Part shown: positions 42,902 through 50,884 of the stretch, piece by piece
How the letters are laid out: every line of letters begins with the position of its first letter
How positions within the stretch are numbered: position 1 is the first letter of the stretch
Assembly (NCBI GenBank): GCA_965220245.1
Contig: CBDCPI010000006.1
Span: 186,001 to 250,000 of the forward strand
Length of the DNA: 64,000 nt
Direction of reading: 5' to 3'
From: CBDCPI01 sp965220245
GTDB lineage: Bacteria; Chloroflexota; Dehalococcoidia; Lucifugimonadales; UBA3495
The notes under the pieces: generated by a model
Seen by the model: the letters and a program-made list of their open reading frames with translations, nothing else
What the model was told of the DNA's origin: nothing
Databases searched by the model: none
Program-made: the position numbers and the translations under genes

Positions 42902-44305
42902 CTATGCGAATTGATAGTCCCTGGATGCGGCGATTAGGGCCAGCATGACGCCGATCCTAGCCTCAGACTCGTTAATATCCTCTTTGGAGTCCCAACTGAG
43001 GTCTCCGCTCTCTTGGGCTTGGGCCAGCAGTTCGGCGTGGGTCGACTCGCTGACCTCCAGCGGGCCCACCGCGTCGAGACAAGCGGCCACCAACTCGGCG
43101 GGCGAGAGGTCCCCTTGGGACCTCAGGTGCTCGACCACGGAGCGGATGCCGGGTAGCGAGGTGTTGCCCAACAGGCCGGAAGCGAAATTCACTCTTCGCA
43201 CCAAGGCTCCGCCATCTATCCATTCCGACCCGGTATGCCAGCTCTCTACGCTGGGCGGATTGAGCAACTCCTGCCCCTGATAGGCGCACTCGAAGGCCAA
43301 GGAGTTGAAACCGGGCCTGGGGCCGTTGAAGTTGCCCACTAGGCGAACGGTCCCCACCACCAACTCAGCCGGGCTCTTGACCCGGGCAAAGCGGGCATTT
43401 TTGAAGAAGTCCGAGTTGAACAGCACGCGGAGCATCGAGCGGATGTCGTAGTTGGACTCGTGGTAAACGTCCACCAAGGTCTGGATGGCCTCGGGGTCTT
43501 GGGGCGGGGTGATATTCCAGCTAGGCACTTGAGGTTCATCGGCTACAAAGAAATTGTACAGGTGCCGGGCCAAGAACCGGGGAGAGGCCGGTTGGCTTGC
43601 GATGATGTCGATAACGTCGCTGCCGTTGAACCGGCCAGTCTGCCCCAAGAAAGTCTTCTCGCCGTCGTCGTGGTCCTCGGGCTTGTATTCGAACTTCCAG
43701 TAGAAGCGGCCCAGCGGGTTCCGGGGAATCTTGGGGGCGACGGTCCATCCGGTAAAGGCCCGGGAAGCTTCTTTGATGTCCTCTTCGGAGTAGTTGCCCA
43801 CGCCCAAAGAGAAAAGCTCCATGAGCTCCCGGCCCCAGTTTTCGTTGATCGCCCCGTTGTGATTGCCGTTGTTGTCCAGCCAGTAGATCATGGCCGGCGA
43901 TTTGGCCAACTCCACCAACAGGTCTCGGAAGCTCCCCAACCCGTATTTGCGGAGCATGGCGATCTGTTGGGTAAGCTCCGGGGGATTGTCTACTTTGGAG
44001 TTGCCGGTGGCAAACAACTGGTGCCAGAAGAGCGCCATTTTTTCTTCTAAAGGCCGCTTGGTGTTGATCATCCGGTACACCCAGTCGGCCTGGTTTATGG
44101 GAGGGCCCAAGGCGCCTTCGTAGCCCGGGAAAACCCGGTACAGGAGGGCCTCGTCAATTGGTGGTTGCTCTTCAGGGTGTAGAAGCTCCTCCACGGTAGC
44201 TTCATAGCCCTTGGCGACCCGAGCTTCCAGTTCTTCCCGGGGAGCCCCAAAACCGGCCCGCCGCATCAGGTGGGCCATCAAGGCAATATCATCTCCGTGA
44301 GGCAT
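42902..44305 (-). CDS. DUF1800 protein
   Basis: 467 residues. The DUF1800 family is recognisable from LMRRAGFGAPREELEA, PLEEKMALFWHQLFATGNSKVDNPPELTQQIAMLRKYGLGSFRDLLVELAKSPAMIYWLDNNGN, NENWGRELMELFSLGVGNYSEEDIKEASRAFTGW and FFKNARFARVKSPAELVVG. The activity is not established; members co-occur with DUF1501 and are often predicted to be exported. No signal peptide is seen here. ATG with GGAGGG upstream. It is the first gene of the minus-strand series interrupted by the IS at 41450. Confidence 0.88.
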   Translation of the reverse strand: MPHGDDIALMAHLMRRAGFGAPREELEARVAKGYEATVEELLHPEEQPPIDEALLYRVFPGYEGALGPPINQADWVYRMINTKRPLEEKMALFWHQLFATGNSKVDNPPELTQQIAMLRKYGLGSFRDLLVELAKSPAMIYWLDNNGNHNGAINENWGRELMELFSLGVGNYSEEDIKEASRAFTGWTVAPKIPRNPLGRFYWKFEYKPEDHDDGEKTFLGQTGRFNGSDVIDIIASQPASPRFLARHLYNFFVADEPQVPSWNITPPQDPEAIQTLVDVYHESNYDIRSMLRVLFNSDFFKNARFARVKSPAELVVGTVRLVGNFNGPRPGFNSLAFECAYQGQELLNPPSVESWHTGSEWIDGGALVRRVNFASGLLGNTSLPGIRSVVEHLRSQGDLSPAELVAACLDAVGPLEVSESTHAELLAQAQESGDLSWDSKEDINESEARIGVMLALIAASRDYQFA

Positions 44306-44377
44306 GGCTATCCCTCCTCTGGAGTTAGATTCAGGTTTAGATCCTAGGTAAAAGTCAACACTCTGTCAGCTAACATC

Positions 44378-44758
44378 CTACGGTTGCCCAAGAGTGGTGT
44401 CAAGCAACTTCACCTCCACCAGCGGGCTGCCGGCCACCCAGGACTCCAAGTCCCGATTGCCGCCTATTTTTCGCAGAATTCCGGCTATAATCTCCCGCCG
44501 CTGCTCCTGGTCCACCACCGGCGTCGCTCTGGCGGACAAGTCCGCCTTTGTCGTCTGCTTCAGGTGGAAAGTGAACTCCGGGCGGGCCACCAGGTTGGCG
44601 TACCAGTCCCGCCGCCCCGGGGTGCCGGTGATGAACAAGCGGCCCTCCAGGTTATGAAACCAGATCTCTTTGCGCCGGGGCTGCCCCGAATTCTTGCCGG
44701 TGGTGGTGATGTCGATGGTACGGTCCTGATTTAGGGCCCGGCTAATATCTGCGTTCAC
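44378..44758 (-). CDS. Deazaflavin-dependent nitroreductase family protein
   Basis: 126 residues from GTG 44758 (AGGGGG 6 bases upstream). A small split beta-barrel of the DDN/FMN-binding type: TIDITTTGKNSGQPRRKEIWF, a Gly-rich turn (LFITGTPGRRDWYANLVARPEFTFHLK) and a C-terminal helix (LVEVKL). Members bind F420 or FMN and reduce or modify small molecules. With three LLM enzymes in the window, F420 use by this organism is plausible but not shown. Confidence 0.78.
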   Translation of the reverse strand: MNADISRALNQDRTIDITTTGKNSGQPRRKEIWFHNLEGRLFITGTPGRRDWYANLVARPEFTFHLKQTTKADLSARATPVVDQEQRREIIAGILRKIGGNRDLESWVAGSPLVEVKLLDTTLGQP

Positions 44759-44852
44759 TGGTACCCCCCTCAATCGCCCAATTATACTCAGCTTAGGAGG
44801 CTTACGATTTTTCGCTAAACTGTCCTAAACTTTTCGACGGCTCTCCCTTATT

Positions 44853-44985
44853 GAGACCTTTGCGTAACCCCGTAGGGGCACCCCTTGTGGGTGCCTTGAC
44901 GTTGTCACCCCCAAGGGCAACCACAAGGGTCGCCCCTACATTTCTCGATACCTGCGCGCAGCAGTCCCGGTTATGCAAAGGTCTC
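44853..44985. mobile_element. MITE-like element built on family D repeat
   Basis: GAGACCTTTGCGTAAC (44853-44868) and GTTATGCAAAGGTCTC (44970-44985) are inverted repeats matching at 15 of 16 bases. Inside is a family D unit: AGGGGCACCCCTTGTGGGTG and CAACCACAAGGGTCGCCCCT. The right end forms the last codons and stop (ETFA-stop) of the adjoining 167-residue gene. Confidence 0.65.
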
Positions 44986-45474
44986 CTTTTGTATATCTTC
45001 CTCGAAGGGTGGTCTGAACCCGTCCTTGCCCTCGCCCAACTCCGGCAAAGTGTCCTTCAACACGTCGAAGCCCATTCTGTAGTGCTCCAGGTACTCGGTA
45101 CGGAACGACTTCCGGTCACAACCCAACTTCTGGGCCATCAGGTCGAACGCCTTGTCGCGGGTCCCGGCCAAGAACTTCCCTCGTTGGAAGTGGAAGGGTT
45201 GGGCGATGAACTTCCGGACGCCCGTGCCGCAAAGGCTGTCGGCGAAAGCATCGGGGCTACTTACCAGCAGCGCGTCCCCAGTCAACACCACCAATCCCGG
45301 GAAGTGGGCCGCTTGCTCTTCAATCCAGCTCTGGGTGGCTTTGGCCTCATCCACATGGTAAGGAGTCAACTCCTGGTTCAGGGACACCTGGGCCTCTTGG
45401 GCAAACAGATGCACCAACCCCAATTGGCGGCCTCCTTCCCACATCCCCCAGCAACTCTTCCCGTCTACGGCCAC
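44971..45474 (-). CDS. Hypothetical protein, 167 residues
   Basis: Not recognised. Predicted soluble, mixed alpha/beta: MWEGGRQLGLVHLFAQEAQVSLNQELTPYHVDEA, SWIEEQAAHFPGLVVLTGDALLVSSPDAFADSLCGTGVRKFI, and a helical C-terminal half with YLEHYRMGFDVLKDTLPELGEG. The last four residues and the stop are supplied by the inverted end of the MITE-like element, so the original C-terminus may have been longer. Confidence 0.6.
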   Translation of the reverse strand: MAVDGKSCWGMWEGGRQLGLVHLFAQEAQVSLNQELTPYHVDEAKATQSWIEEQAAHFPGLVVLTGDALLVSSPDAFADSLCGTGVRKFIAQPFHFQRGKFLAGTRDKAFDLMAQKLGCDRKSFRTEYLEHYRMGFDVLKDTLPELGEGKDGFRPPFEEDIQKETFA

Positions 45475-45574
45475 TGTGAATAGGATGGGGGTGCCTTACG
45501 GCGGCTTCAGGCAAGGGAGGACAAAATAGTACTGGAAAGAGGCGGGCTTATAGTGGAAGACTTTGAAGGGATTT

Positions 45575-46048
45575 ATATGGCCTGCTTGACGACCCTGACT
45601 GATGCCCCTTGTTTGTCCGACTCTATTATTTCAACGCCATCTGGTATGAAATGGGCGTAGGTTCTAACGTAATACTCCGCCAGGGTTTCTTTTCGCTTTT
45701 CGTTATAATCCCGCAAAACAAAAGGATTTTCCGGTATTCATCTGGTGCCAAGTAAAACAAGAACATCGCTTCGTTCCAGGCATGCATTTTTCCTGTAGGG
45801 GTATTGCCGTTTCTCATCCAAGTATGGCATTTGCATTCCACCAACACCCGCATTCGCTCTGAACCCAAATCAAACTGGTGTTTCTTCTTCTCCCTAAGCC
45901 CTATTTTGAGTTCAAACGACCTTGTGAGTTCCAATCTCTCAAGTCGCCTGAAATATTGTTGGGCAGTTATTTCAAATTCTTTGCCCACGACCGGGTTTTC
46001 TTTCCCGTCGGTATTCTTGAAGATGTCATTTGAAATGGCCATCGTCAA
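45575..46048 (-). pseudogene. PD-(D/E)XK nuclease-like gene with a frameshift
   Basis: From ATG 46048, a restriction-endonuclease-like core is visible: VGKEFEITAQQYF at the start, HQFDLGSERMRVLVECKCHTW (D-x(n)-E-x-K) about residues 58-78. Near 45712-45724, in an A/C run, the frame should change by one base: continuing in the other frame gives RDYNEKRKETLAEYYVRTYAHFIPDGVEIIESDK to a stop at 45575. Without the shift the frame ends at 45626. It could be a real mutation or a sequencing error at the run. The next gene upstream is the antitoxin-like 46087-46365. Confidence 0.65.
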
Positions 46049-46086
46049 TCCCTCCTTTTCGCTCGGGATACGGCGGCCTTCCTACC

Positions 46087-46365
46087 TCAACCGCCGTTGC
46101 CCCGTCTCGCCCAGGCTATCGCATCCGCCACGTCAGTCTCGATTATACCCCGTTTCGCTAGCTTCTCCCTCACCGCGTCCACCGGAGAGATGTGAACGGG
46201 CGTAAGCACGATGCAGCCGTTCTTTTTAGTCACGTCGAAATACTCGATTCCCCCAAAGACTGCCCTCGCCTCTTCCAGGAAAGTTAGCTGGTTGGTGCCA
46301 GTCCGTTTTGCAAGCGTGTCGATTTCCTCGTTAAAGTCCTTGGAACAATGGGCCTTTACCGTCAT
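46087..46365 (-). CDS. Small antitoxin-like protein
   Basis: 92 residues. YFDVTKKNGCIVLTPVHISPVDAVREKLAKRGIIETDVADAIAWAR resembles short proteins that accompany PIN-type toxins and are annotated as AbrB/MazE-like or unknown; the first 40 residues (FNEEIDTLAKRTGTNQLTFLEEAR) may be helical. No PIN gene is adjacent: the next gene, 38 bases on, is the PD-(D/E)XK-like one. Function as an antitoxin or operon regulator is a guess. Confidence 0.5.
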   Translation of the reverse strand: MTVKAHCSKDFNEEIDTLAKRTGTNQLTFLEEARAVFGGIEYFDVTKKNGCIVLTPVHISPVDAVREKLAKRGIIETDVADAIAWARRGNGG

Positions 46366-46438
46366 TGTAATCTATTATCTCCGTAATCTATTGGCCCCGC
46401 CAACGGGATACAGCCGGACCGTCACTGCCCCGTACCTC

Positions 46439-46792
46439 TCAGTTGACCAACTCCGCTAGGCGGTAAACCAAGCGGCGCACCCGGTCTCGGTCTCTAGCTA
46501 TGGTCCGGTCGTTCATACTGTCCTCGTACATATTGCGGTGCAGCCGGCTGGCGCGCCTAAACCAGTGTATTATGCGAGTGTCGTTAAGGTTGTGAGCCAA
46601 GCGTTCGGTGACGTCAAAAAGGTCATGGTGGCTTTCGTTGCGCCAGCCCCAATGTTTGGCGGCGGCCTTGACTGCGTGGACTGCTGCGCACCAGAGGATT
46701 TCCGAGCGCAGTAGCCGGTTCCGCAACGCGATGGAGTGGTCCGCCAAATCGAGAAACTCCACCGCCGCGGCGATGTGGGCACGGGGATTCAC
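46439..46792 (-). CDS. HEPN/PaREP1-like protein, pair 1, R-x5-H member
   Basis: 117 residues, all-helical. LRSEILWCAAVHAVKAAAKHWGWRNESHHDLFD (about 28-60) and FRRASRLHRNMYED (78-91) match the PaREP1/HEPN pattern. R79-x5-H85 is the HEPN nuclease motif (R-x4-6-H). HEPN proteins are frequent RNase toxins. Its ATG overlaps the stop of the upstream paralogue (ATGA at 46789-46792). It is closely similar to 47207-47560. Confidence 0.68.
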   Translation of the reverse strand: MNPRAHIAAAVEFLDLADHSIALRNRLLRSEILWCAAVHAVKAAAKHWGWRNESHHDLFDVTERLAHNLNDTRIIHWFRRASRLHRNMYEDSMNDRTIARDRDRVRRLVYRLAELVN

Positions 46793-47145
46793 TCGTTCAG
46801 TGCCTGTAAGTTCTCGATGAAACGCTGGACTGTCTCGCGAGAGTAATCTATTTCGTATGATTTCATAAAGTCGCGGCGGGCGTTTTCAAGGCAGTCTTCG
46901 GCGGCCCCGAACTCTGCACCCAGGTCGGGGTCATAGCCGGACTCTTCGGACAGGTGTTCGGCGAAGTCGCCCAGGTCGTCGGGGGTTTCGTGGGGCCAGC
47001 CTCGCTGTTTGGCGACGATGGCGACCAGCGAGGCGGCGGCGTCCCAGAGCTTTTGCGAGCCGAGGCGGACATCGTCGGCGTCAAAAGCCCGGTCGGCCTC
47101 TTTGATGATGTTACGGGCAGCCTGGATTTGTTCCGGTGTCAGCAT
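46789..47145 (-). CDS. HEPN-like paralogue, pair 1, motif-less member
   Basis: 118 residues from ATG 47145 (the frame is open upstream without a site). Aligns in register with its partner: SQKLWDAAASLVAIVAKQRGWPHETPDDL at 30-58 against SEILWCAA... at 30. Around 79-85 it reads FGAAEDC, so the R and H of the HEPN motif are absent. It ends in an ATGA overlap with the R-x5-H gene. It may be the inactive partner or antitoxin; that is inference. Confidence 0.62.
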   Translation of the reverse strand: MLTPEQIQAARNIIKEADRAFDADDVRLGSQKLWDAAASLVAIVAKQRGWPHETPDDLGDFAEHLSEESGYDPDLGAEFGAAEDCLENARRDFMKSYEIDYSRETVQRFIENLQALNE

Positions 47146-47206
47146 AGTTGAGTTATTCTCTCTATGGCGAGTATCAGTTAGGCCGACTGCGCTGGGCAGA
47201 CTCCGC

Positions 47207-47560
47207 TCAGTTGACCAGCGCTTCAAGGCGATAGACCAGGCGGCGCACCCGGCCCTGGTCTCTGGCTATGTCCCGGTCGTTCATCCTGCCCTCGTACATA
47301 TTGCGGTGCAACCGGCCAGCGCTTCTGAACCCGGACCTCAGATAATCGTTGCCAAGGTTACGCGCCAGATTCCCGGCAATATGAAAGAGGTCATCATGGC
47401 TTTCGTTGCGCCAGCCACGTTGTTTGCCGACGGCCTTGACTGCATGGGCGGCGGCGCACCAGAGGATTTCTGAGCGCAGCAACCGGTTTTGGAGCGCGAT
47501 GGGATGGTCCGCCAAATCCAGGAAGTCCAAAGCCGCGGCGATGTGTTCCCTGGGATTCAC
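47207..47560 (-). CDS. HEPN/PaREP1-like protein, pair 2, R-x5-H member
   Basis: 117 residues; the same length and register as 46439-46792: SEILWCAAAHAVKAVGKQRGWRNESHDDL, then FRSAGRLHRNMYEG with R79-x5-H85. Stop and start overlap (ATGA) with the upstream motif-less gene. Divergence from pair 1 lies mostly at 48-80, next to the motif, while the ends are nearly identical. Confidence 0.68.
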   Translation of the reverse strand: MNPREHIAAALDFLDLADHPIALQNRLLRSEILWCAAAHAVKAVGKQRGWRNESHDDLFHIAGNLARNLGNDYLRSGFRSAGRLHRNMYEGRMNDRDIARDQGRVRRLVYRLEALVN

Positions 47561-47913
47561 CTGGTCAGCGCCTGCATGTTCTCGATGAAACTCTGGACTG
47601 CATCGCGGCAGTCGTCCAATTCGTATGGTCTCATAAAATTGTGTCGGGCGTTGTCGAGAAGGTACTCGGCGGCCCCGAACTCTCCACCCAGGTCCGGGTC
47701 ATAGCCGCGCTCTTTGCCCAGATATTCGGCGGCGTCTCCCAGGTCACTGGGGGTTTCGTGGGGCCAGCCTCGCTGTTTAGCGACGATGGCGACCAGTGAG
47801 GCGGCGGCGTCCCAGAGCTTTTGCGAGCCGAGGCGGACATCGCCGGCGTCAAAGGCCCGGTCGGCCTCTTTGACGATGCTACGGGCAGCCTGGATATGTT
47901 CCGGCGTCAGCAT
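47557..47913 (-). CDS. HEPN-like paralogue, pair 2, motif-less member
   Basis: 118 residues from ATG 47913. MLTPEHIQAARSIVKEADRAF, then SQKLWDAAASLVAIVAKQRGWPHETPSDL, with FGAAEYLLDNARHNF in place of the R-x5-H region. Highly similar in protein and DNA to 46789-47145, including a long identical stretch around the C-C-C-A-G-A-G-C region, which shows the pair was duplicated together. Confidence 0.62.
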   Translation of the reverse strand: MLTPEHIQAARSIVKEADRAFDAGDVRLGSQKLWDAAASLVAIVAKQRGWPHETPSDLGDAAEYLGKERGYDPDLGGEFGAAEYLLDNARHNFMRPYELDDCRDAVQSFIENMQALTR

Positions 47914-47994
47914 GGTTGAGGACACTCCCTTTTGGCGGCTAATCATCATCCAAAACAATGACCGTTAATGAGAGCATACGGGGCGAAATCCGGT

Positions 47995-48882
47995 TTATCG
48001 CGCCGGCATATACTCCCCAAACCACCCCAAAGTCTCCGCCATGACCTCGCTGAAAGCCGGCTCGACATAGACCTCGTAGTGCCCATAACCCTTCAAGACC
48101 ACCAACTTCTTCGGCTCGCCGGCGTGGGCGTACAGTTGCTCCGACTCCTCCGGCAAGACCAAGCGGTCGTCGTCGGTGGTGATGAACAGTATGGGCCTGG
48201 GCGAGATTTTGCCCACGATCCACTCCGGGTTGAACCCGATGGTGTCATCGACGTATTCCATAGGAATAGTGCTGACCGCCGCCGGGTTATGCCGCCGGGC
48301 TTCCTCGGCCAGCTTGGCCGACTGGCGGTCCGGCAGCAGAATCTCGCTGCGCTCCACCATTTCCGACTGCCCGGTGGCGGCCCGTTGCTCCCGGTCATGC
48401 TGGGAGCGCTCTTGCAAGTCGTACCATTCGTCCACCCGGCGGACCCGGCTCATCCAGCGGGCGCCGTGGCCGATGCCCACCACGCTGACGATGCACTTGG
48501 CCCGGGGGTCCACCGCACCGACCCAAGAGACGGTGGCCCCGCCGTAGCTGGTGCCGTACAAGCCGATAGCCCCGGAGTCGACCTCCGGCTGAATTCCCAA
48601 GATGGTCATAGCCGCTTGGACGTCCATCACCCGGCTGTAGGGGGCCAGCCGGGAGCGCGAGCCCTCACTGCCTCCCCATCCTTTGTAGTCGAAGGTCATC
48701 GCCACGTACCCGGCCTCATTCAAAGCCCGGGCGTTGTCAGGCAAGTAAAGGTCTTTAACTCCGGTATAGCCGTGACAGAGCAAGACGGCCGACCGTTGCT
48801 CTCCCGGGGCAAGGCCGTCGGGGACATAAACGTCGCCGCAAAGCTTGAACCCCTCGCTGTAGAACTCGATTTCCCGTTTCAT
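47995..48882 (-). CDS. Alpha/beta hydrolase (peptidase/esterase type)
   Basis: 295 residues. LLCHGYTGVKD oxyanion turn, FDYKGWGGSEG, nucleophile elbow GLYGTSYGGATV, an acid after FITTDDDRLV and a C-terminal His in KGYGHYEVY. The helical cap between (about 150-220) contains a His/Arg/Glu-rich stretch. The layout resembles BAAT/DLH/S9-like hydrolases. The substrate is unknown. Its promoter side meets a MITE-like repeat at 48920. Confidence 0.8.
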   Translation of the reverse strand: MKREIEFYSEGFKLCGDVYVPDGLAPGEQRSAVLLCHGYTGVKDLYLPDNARALNEAGYVAMTFDYKGWGGSEGSRSRLAPYSRVMDVQAAMTILGIQPEVDSGAIGLYGTSYGGATVSWVGAVDPRAKCIVSVVGIGHGARWMSRVRRVDEWYDLQERSQHDREQRAATGQSEMVERSEILLPDRQSAKLAEEARRHNPAAVSTIPMEYVDDTIGFNPEWIVGKISPRPILFITTDDDRLVLPEESEQLYAHAGEPKKLVVLKGYGHYEVYVEPAFSEVMAETLGWFGEYMPAR

Positions 48883-48919
48883 AGTCTCTTCTCCTGAGCT
48901 TGCCGAAGGGCGAACCCTA

Positions 48920-49131
48920 AGAGGATGTTTAAAACCGATTGCAGCCCATCCCTACCATTCTGTGCGGCCCATCCCTGTCATTCCGAACAAAGTGAGGAAT
49001 CTAAAATGCCCGGCGCAGCAGCGCCTTTAAGAAGGCGAGGAGTTTAGACCCTTCGCGGAGTTTATCTTGAGCGCAGCCGAAAGGCTCAGGGTGACAGGTG
49101 ACTGGTTGCGAGGACTTATTAAACACCCTCT
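48920..49131. mobile_element. MITE-like element containing family B repeat
   Basis: AGAGGATGTTTAA (48920-48932) and TTAAACACCCTCT (49119-49131) are inverted (12 of 13). The inside holds a family B hairpin: TGTCATTCCGAACAAAGTGA, GAGTTTAGACCC and GGGTGACAGG. Its right end overlaps the stop codon of the ThDP-enzyme gene (49130-49132). Confidence 0.65.
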
Positions 49132-50779
49132 AAGTAAAGTTGGAGAACTCGTTGGGCGTTTGCACGTCAATGACGGTGATGGTATCCGACTTCAAGGCCG
49201 ACTCCAAGGCCGGGACCAGTTCCTTCACCGACGCCACTTGGACCCCATTGGCCCCGTAGGCTTCCGCCAGCTTGGCAAAGTCGGGGTTCCGCAGGCCGGT
49301 GCCTAGGTACCGCCCATCGTAAAAGTCTTTCTGGCGTTCCTTGAGCACTCCCCAAGAGTTGTCGTTAAACACCAAGACCACCGGATTCAGGCCGTACTCG
49401 ACGCAAGTCCCAATCTCTTGAATGTTGAACTGGAACCCGCCGTCCCCGGTTAGGCAAACAACCTGGCGGTCAGGGAGACCGGCTTTGGCCCCGGCAGCAG
49501 CCGGAAAGGCGAAGCCAAGCCCTCCCCACTGGGGCGTCATGTAGGTGCGGGGTTCGTAGGCTTCGAGGCAATAGGTGGCCCCGCGGTGCGTCGCCACGTT
49601 GGCGTCGCCGGTAAAGATAGCGTCCCGTTCGGTTACGCCGCGGATGGCTTCCATCACCCGCATCTCGTTGGGCAGGGCCTGCCACCAGTAGGCGGAGGAC
49701 TTTTCCTTGACCTCGCGGATTTCCCGGTCGAACCCCGCCTGAAGCTGGGTCGCCTTACCTTCGACCGCGCTGTTGATTTGGCGCAGGGCCGCCCCGGCGT
49801 CCGCCACCACGGTGACTGCGGCATTATAGAGTTTGCCGATGGACTCCTCGTCGATGTCGACGTGAATCATGTTGGCGGGCAGTTCGAGGCCCTTGGCCTT
49901 GGCCCTAGAGTGGGAGAGGCTCGAACCAACCACCAAGACCGTATCCAAGCTATCCAAGAACGTCTGTAGCGGGTCCTCGATGGGGCTTCTGGTCCACCCG
50001 GGGATGCCGCCGTATACCCCCAAGGACAGCGGGTTATCCTCGGGTATCGCTCCCTTGCCCGCCGGCGTGGTAAATACCGGCGCCCCCAGGCTCTCCGCCA
50101 GCCGGGCCAGTTCCTCAGTCGCCCCGGAGCGGTGCACCCCGGCTCCGGCCAGAATCCCGACCCGTCGGCCGGACAAGAGCAGCCGCGCCGCCTGCTCCAC
50201 CGCCGCCGGGTCCCCTTCCGGCGCCGGAAGGAGCATGGATTGCGGAATCTCCATCTCCCCAATCTGGGCTTGAATATCGACAGGCACCTCAATCTCGATA
50301 GGCCGGGGACGGCGGGTCTGGAACCGTTCAAAGGCTTCGTAAATACGGTCCGGGATCTCCTCGGGGTTGCTGACGTGGTTGTTCCACTGGGTGACCGCCG
50401 TGAACATACCCAACTGGTCTTTGATCTCGTGCCCGACTCCCAAGCCGCGGCCGTAAAGCTCCTCTTCGGCGGTGCTGGTTATATTGAGGATTGACGAGGA
50501 GCTGAAATAGGCTTCGCCCATGCCGCCCATGGAGTTGGCGGCGCCGGGCCCGGTACTGGTGAAACACACGCCGGGCTTGCCGGTGACCCTGGCGTAGCCG
50601 TCGGCCATGAGGGCCGCGCCGTGTTCGTGCCGGGCGCTGATGAAACGGATGTTATTTTGCTGCTCGAACAAGGCATCATAAATATCCATCATGTGAATGG
50701 AGATGATGCCGAAGACCGTGTCCACCCCTTGGGCTTGTAACGACTGGACTACCGCCTGTCCACCCTTGAGCTTAGCCAT
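49130..50779 (-). CDS. Thiamine diphosphate-dependent enzyme (acetolactate synthase-like)
   Basis: 549 residues with the three domains of the POX/ALS superfamily. The N-terminal PYR domain holds the catalytic Glu in ARHEHGAALMADGYARVTGKPGV, a central Rossmann-like domain (VGILAGAGVHRSGA) follows, and the C-terminal PP domain has the ThDP/Mg motif GDGGFQFNIQEIGTCVEYGLNPVVLVFNDN (GDG...NN). It could make acetolactate or act as a benzoylformate or other 2-oxoacid decarboxylase; no small regulatory ilvN is next to it, so a catabolic role is as likely. The stop codon overlaps a MITE-like end. Confidence 0.87.
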   Translation of the reverse strand: MAKLKGGQAVVQSLQAQGVDTVFGIISIHMMDIYDALFEQQNNIRFISARHEHGAALMADGYARVTGKPGVCFTSTGPGAANSMGGMGEAYFSSSSILNITSTAEEELYGRGLGVGHEIKDQLGMFTAVTQWNNHVSNPEEIPDRIYEAFERFQTRRPRPIEIEVPVDIQAQIGEMEIPQSMLLPAPEGDPAAVEQAARLLLSGRRVGILAGAGVHRSGATEELARLAESLGAPVFTTPAGKGAIPEDNPLSLGVYGGIPGWTRSPIEDPLQTFLDSLDTVLVVGSSLSHSRAKAKGLELPANMIHVDIDEESIGKLYNAAVTVVADAGAALRQINSAVEGKATQLQAGFDREIREVKEKSSAYWWQALPNEMRVMEAIRGVTERDAIFTGDANVATHRGATYCLEAYEPRTYMTPQWGGLGFAFPAAAGAKAGLPDRQVVCLTGDGGFQFNIQEIGTCVEYGLNPVVLVFNDNSWGVLKERQKDFYDGRYLGTGLRNPDFAKLAEAYGANGVQVASVKELVPALESALKSDTITVIDVQTPNEFSNFT

Positions 50780-50826
50780 AATCGCCTCCTTCTGGTCCGA
50801 TTCTTTCTGGTTTTAGGGGAATTGGT

Positions 50827-50862
50827 CCTTCGACTCCGCTGCGCTGCGCTCAGGATGAGCGG
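50827..50862. repeat. Family C half-repeat
   Basis: CCTTCGACTCCGCTGCGCTG followed by CGCTCAGGATGAGCGG; the right half of the family C unit only. Confidence 0.7.
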
Positions 50863-50884
50863 TTCCGTCTGGGCCAAACTTTGT

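Noticed and set aside
45626..45728. C-terminal end of the nuclease-like gene taken as real
   Set aside because: The other frame gives a longer and more protein-like continuation, so the short end is treated as a frameshift product.
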